The notes beneath the pieces are model-generated. The model saw only the letters and a program-made list of their open reading frames with translations. It was not told the origin of the DNA and searched no databases. Position numbers and translations under genes: made by a program. A stretch of 64,000 nucleotides of DNA from Macrocystis pyrifera (taxonomy: Eukaryota; Sar; Phaeophyceae; Laminariales; Laminariaceae). Positions 58,996 through 64,000 of this stretch are shown here, piece by piece. Every line of letters begins with the position of its first letter. The first letter of the stretch is position 1. The DNA lies in contig JASSKH010000006.1 of the NCBI GenBank assembly GCA_031763025.1, positions 4,957,691 through 5,021,690 on the forward strand. Direction: 5' to 3'.

Positions 58996-59350
58996 GCCGC
59001 GGTATGACCGCTTGACGGACCGCACGTCTGCACTAAACCCACTATCTAAAGATGCTACAGGTCAGAACACCGCGGTTTGACGGCTTGACGGACCATCCCC
59101 CACACTGAAACTAGTACACAAAGATGCGACAGGTCGGAAGATCGCGGCTTGACCGCTTGATTAACCGCACCTCTACACTTTTACTAGTATATATAGTGTA
59201 CGAAGATGGTACAGGTCGGAAGACCTCGGTTTGACAGCTTGACCGAACGCACCTTTGCACTTTAACTAGTATACTTGGCAACTAGTATACAAAGATGCTA
59301 CAGGTCAGAAGACCGCGGTTTGACCGCTTGGCTGGCTTCCCCCCACACTA
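58996..59350 (+). repeat. 73-88-bp satellite array, copy B
   Basis: Counterpart of 23,674-24,020, keeping about five units. Confidence 0.85.
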
Positions 59351-59397
59351 AAACTATAATATTAAGGAACAAATAGGCCGTGACGTGCCCAAAGATA

Positions 59398-60545
59398 CCA
59401 GGGCAGCTCATGGGTCGGGTCAAACCTCAAGGGTCGGGTCGGATCGAGTCTGCTGATCCAACCCGACGACCGACAAGATTTTGGAAACCTCGTGACCCGA
59501 CCCGATCCGACCCGTGAGATTCGAAAACCTACAGACCCGACCCGACCCAACCCGCAGGATTCCGATAGCCCCGTGATATACGGGTCATGTCGCTGGTCGA
59601 GTTCACCTCAACCCGCGGGACGAGTTGTCTCGACCGACGGGTTCCACCGGCGGATCCAGCTCGTGGGTTGACGCTCCAAAAACAAATGCATCTTCATGTT
59701 TACACCTCTCCGTAGTATGCAGCCTGGCTGCAGTGGGTATCGATGGACGCCAACATGCGTGTATAGATTTGGTGGTGTATTAGTTGGCACCAAATGATTA
59801 CAATTAACAGTATAGAGGTGAAAGAGGCCGTGTACTCTCGATGAGAAACAAACCACACAAACTCAACGAAATCAGACCGCACAGGAACACGCCACTACAA
59901 TCACAGCAGCCCAGCGACTGCGAGCAATTCGGGATAGCGTGCCACGAAACAACTCCCACGCGCTAACCCCAGCTCGCCCGCTTCCACAGATGCCTGTTTT
60001 GTGGAAATCGGATGGGTACGAACAGCTCTCGCAATCAGCGAAAACCGCGAATGTTAGAGACAAACAGTACACAGCAGACAGGCAGATTGCAGTGATGGAA
60101 AAGTGGAAGCCTGTACGTACCCCAGTAGGAAGTGTTATATATTTGCCTACAAATATAGGCCTCATCATTGTTTGGTGTTGACACGAGAAAAGAAGGCTTT
60201 GAGCAGAAAGAGCGATTTTTTTTCAATTGTCGGATCCGCGGGCCGGAGGCACGGATCCGCCCCGCGGATCAGCAGGAAACAGCTCTCTAGCCATGCCGGC
60301 CCGACTCGCGAGTGACACGTTTTTCTGGGGTCATGACCTGACCCGACCCAGTCAGGTTTTCTTCACCTCTTGACCCGACCCGACCGACCCGACCGAGTAA
60401 AGTCATGAAAGCTCTTGCCCCGAACTGACCCGACCCGCGAGATTTGAAAACCAATTACCCCACCCGACCCATCCAGACCCGACCCGTGAGATTGTTAACG
60501 TTTCCTCACCCGAGCCGCGGGTCGTGTCATGACCCGCGAACAATC
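59398..60545. repeat. GACCCG-rich bipartite block, copy B
   Basis: Counterpart of 24,066-25,165. The repeat number in each cluster differs slightly, as expected for short arrays. Confidence 0.55.
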
Positions 60546-61136
60546 TTTAAAAATATGGGTCTCCCATGTGCCACTCTGATCGGGAATATAAACCATGTTG
60601 CGAGTCTGATGCGATACTCAAACGGTGACTATGTTCCGGGCCAGATTGGTATAGCTTGTGGCATGTTCGTTCGTTAGCCCTGGGCAGGGGAGTTGTCGGT
60701 CCCCGAGTGGGCCGACCACAGAAACGAAAACTTGCGTTCGTGCAGTGTCTCAGGTATGAAAACACAAAAACACAAATAAAAGGTATATATCTCCCTACAG
60801 CAATAGGTAGAAAGTAGCGCTGGTGCATTAATTGTGGCCACCTGAGGTTTATAGCTCAGACGACGCGGCTGTCCTACATGTGTTTTTGCGGACTATATCA
60901 CAGCAGCATGTTTTATGTCCATAGGTACGAAATACGCCGCTCTGGCCGGGACAATATTTCCCTATTCCGACTCTGATATGAACGTTTGAACGGTGATAAC
61001 ATTCCCGACTATATTTAATGGCTTTCGTTTTTTTGGGCCTGTAACCGCGGCAGTCTTGCGTGTGCCTGTGCCGCTCTGACCTATATACTTTGATGCAAAT
61101 ATCCCTCCCTCCTCCCCGGCCCCCCCGCCCATCTTT

Positions 61137-61922
61137 AGTACCTGGTATAAATATATATATATACATGTGGGTTGGCGAGGCGTTTTACGAGTTTCACACT
61201 TGGGCAAAAACCATTCTGAGCCACCACGGCGTCCTCACCGGGCGCCGGTTGAAGGATGAGTACGTTACTTGTGCTTTACATTGTTGGCCGTAATGCGTAC
61301 GTACACGTACGAGATGCGTGTAGCATGAGTCGTATTCATACGTTTGCCCCCGTTGAATTTCGCAGTATACCATGAGGAGACATAGGAGCCTCAGAATTTT
61401 GAGGGTGAATCTCTATCGTAAAACGCCTCTGGTGTCGGTTCGCGACGACGCTTTATAACACGCCTCCAACTGCGTGAGCTAGACAACCAGAGTACCGTTT
61501 TTGTTTTTTGCTTTTTGGCGGTCACTACAGCCGGCGGTCGAGGTGGATCATTTTTGTGCGGGGAAACCCTTGACTCCGCACAAGGGAGATGATCCTATCA
61601 CGTAGTGTGTACACGATAAGTCACCCACGAGGCAGTTAAATCGTCAACCTATTGCCTTCTCTGGAAGTAGCCACACCAGGAAAAAATAATTACTTGACGC
61701 TGTCATCCATCTCCAAAAGCTCCGCCTCAATAGCGGTTATTAGTAGGATGCAGCTCACCCTTCATGCGGCCCGCAAAACACCTCACTTCACTTCGTGCTT
61801 TGCGCGAGCATTATCTGCCTGGTCGGTGAAAACCCGACGTGCTCCACTCTGGCATTACAGGGATGTGAGGGCATATGGCCAAACAACTACGGCCATGCAT
61901 GAGAATGAATACACCCCCCCCC
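61137..61922 (+). mobile_element. Poly(C) SINE-like element, longer form, copy B
   Basis: Homologue of 26,330-27,117, ending GAGAATGAATACA plus C. It is the only element of this cluster in copy B. The two neighbours of copy A are absent. Confidence 0.7.
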
Positions 61923-61989
61923 GTCCCCACCCGCGCGAGCAAATAGTCGACACCCCTCTCTCTTTGTTGTCGACTTTTTGTAACTTCCC

Positions 61990-63009
61990 ACCGCCCCCCC
62001 TCTCTTTCCCTCTCCCTCCTTCCTCTCCCCTTACCTTCCCTCTGTTCTCCTCCCCTCCCCTCCCCTCGCTCCCGTCCCGTCCTGTCCCCTCCCCCTTCCC
62101 CTTCCCCCCCGCTCGTCTCCCCGCCGCCTCGTCCCTCCCCCTCCCCCTCGTCTCTTCATTGACCTTGATTGATCTCCGCTGACGGTCGTTGATCTTCGTT
62201 GATTTTCTTTCGTTTCTCCGCCTTGGTCATCGCGGATCTCCACTTTGATATTCACCGATCGTGACATGATCTTCACTGATGTTCTCTGAACTTTTCATCG
62301 GTTGTGATTGGTCTCCACTGATCGTTGGACCGACTTTCCACGGTTCGCCCTCACGGTGCGGATCTTCATGACCGACCTTGGTCACTGATCTTGATTTTAT
62401 CTTGTTGTATCTATATGATAGATGGAAGTTATGGACACCCCACCGCTAGAGTACCCCGACCAGACATGTAGCTATATCTATATCCTCACCAAAGCGGACA
62501 CCGCTTCCCTCCCGGACCCGTTATAGCCAGACAAGGAATACTACTAATAGGAAACCGAAATATGACGGCTTGACTGACACCCCCTACACTATATCCCGTA
62601 TATCGGGGAGCAAAATATGCTAAGAGACCGCGGTTAGATAGCTTGCCTGACCGCTCCCCTGGCACACTACAACCATTGTAATGAAAAGAGTCCTTGACGA
62701 GCACAAGCCAACGATCTCCTATCATATTTCCGCGGGTAGGGGCGTGTGGGGGGTGTGGGCGGGAGGGGGCGGGGGGGAGGAGGAGGAGGGTCGGAATTTG
62801 TACGGAAACAAGTAACGGCTGTGTACCAGCAATGTTCACCACTCTGGCCGGGAATTCAATGGATACCACTCCGGCCAGAAATACAATCCCGGTGTAGACT
62901 GCAATATCACATCCAAACGGTCATTATACTCCCAGCGAGGGTGATGTACGATATAAGCTGCTTGCCTCGCCTGCAGATGATGAAGTACCCGTCTTAGCGT
63001 GGCACGGGT
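61990..63009. other. CT-rich tract and spacer, copy B
   Basis: Counterpart of 27,727-28,740. It holds a G-rich tract at 62,745-62,790 and no recognisable gene. Confidence 0.6.
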
Positions 63010-63303
63010 GGGCGTAGCGCCTATTCGCAATCCGAGGTTAATATATATATAGATATGTTGTCCCTCATCATTGCTGAAAGAGCCGAGAGACGAGAGACGG
63101 CGCCTATCCCTGATCGTAACCGTAGATAAGCGTTCGCTGGGCAGCGGGGGGGGGGGGGGGGGGTTGATCGTCGAAGCTCGGCGTTCGTTCCGACATAAGA
63201 CTAAGTGCCAACAGAATGCCGACAACCGCTCTGTGCCCCTTCTATATGAAACGAATACTCCGGTCGGCCGGTCAGTCTGTTGTTGCTTCTGTCTTGCGAT
63301 CTA

Positions 63304-64000
63304 CACGGCACGGCAGCAACCGCAAAAGCAATCAACATGAAACCCAAATATCGGAAGAAAGAAAAAAAACTCTGTCCCCTCTCATGTAAAACTTTTCTGC
63401 ATTATTGGAACACCTTGCACCGCTCAGAAAAAAAAACTCGAACAGCAGAGCTTCTCTCTCAGCCTTGTACGCCGCCCGCCCCTCTCGCGACCACCTCACC
63501 ACCGATTCGGTCCAGGTAAAACTTTCCTGCCTCTCTGCCACAGTGAGCCTCGTCGCCCGCCTCGAGTCAAGTCCGGTGCTCACCGTGGCCCTCGTTCGCC
63601 AGCTCGACGATATTGGTGCTCAGACCACGTACCCCCCTCTCTGAATTTCAGCTTGGTCGCCAAAATATGCACTGGTTGAAGCTTAGTTGCTATCCCAAAC
63701 GATCCTTATTTTACTCGTAGATACTGTATCCAATTCCACGAATGGAGGCCAGACAGAGCCCATTCATGCTGCCCTCGTGTCTCGAGGCACACGCGACGCC
63801 TAGACACGAAAACATCGATCGCACTCCTTGCGATCTCCCCTCTGCCCGCCAGTACCCGCTGACACCCGCGACGTCGCTGGGCTCGCCCGCCGTGCCGTGC
63901 TCGGAGTACACATACGCACACGCAACAAAACAAGAAAAAATAAAAATAAAAATAAAAGTGCAAAACAAATGGGGAACACAAGGAACCGCTGGAAAGGTCT
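63304..64000. repeat. Third copy of the 18.1-kb / 53.0-kb segment
   Basis: From CACGGCACGGCAGC at 63,304 to the window end the sequence matches 53,040-53,735 and 18,077-18,775. It shares several copy B variants, such as the doubled CACGGCACGG and the TACGCACACG near the end, but has private differences too, so it is not an exact copy of either. The flanking sequence to the left is the homologue of about 29,000, so this is a rearranged junction rather than a plain third tandem unit. Confidence 0.9.

Overview
This is nuclear DNA from a eukaryote, not a bacterium or organelle. It has intron-interrupted gene fragments with GT-AG borders, a LINE (non-LTR retrotransposon), SINE-like elements, a MITE, microsatellites, minisatellites and an interstitial TTAGGG-type telomeric tract. 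The protist or algal flavour (trinucleotide-rich, mid GC) is only an impression; I cannot name the species. Coding density is very low and almost every gene-like segment is damaged in at least one copy.

The layout is dominated by a segmental duplication in direct orientation. Copy A (1-29,010) matches copy B (35,743-63,303) at an offset of about 35.74 kb at the left end, with a few percent divergence by eye. The 6.7 kb between them (29,011-35,742) is seen once, apart from the repeat gene at its right end. At 63,304 copy B breaks off and jumps to a third copy of the segment found at 18,077-18,775 and 53,040-53,735. So there are at least three related pieces, and the family probably continues outside the window.

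Each copy runs left to right as follows: a minus-strand gene of 93-residue tandem repeats (1-1,952; 34,497-37,809); about 5 kb without recognisable genes; an exon-like piece related to the repeat gene; AT-rich 65-bp repeats; a degenerate LINE with AP-type endonuclease and reverse transcriptase that ends in a pure poly(C) tract (50 C in A, 212 C in B); more non-coding sequence with a few exon-like ORFs; a trinucleotide tract; a telomeric tract; two exons of a class I methyltransferase-like gene; a 73-88-bp satellite; GACCCG-rich blocks; and a cluster of short poly(C)-tailed elements.

The most interesting system is this poly(C) retroelement family. The LINE reading frame stops at TGA, followed by GTA and then only C. 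Three further loci hold 5'-truncated scraps of its last 60-80 bp, all ending GTA(C)n or GTACG(C)n. A separate set of about 0.5-kb SINE-like elements ends with the same tail and a similar small hairpin, and also lies inside C-rich tracts. This looks like a LINE/SINE pair that targets, and is tailed by, oligo(C). Comparing the two copies gives empty and filled sites. The LINE predates the duplication. Two poly(C) SINEs (A only), one LINE tail (B only), a TA-flanked MITE inside the LINE (B only) and a tRNA-derived poly(A) SINE (B only) differ between copies, so each is a later insertion or a loss in the other copy.
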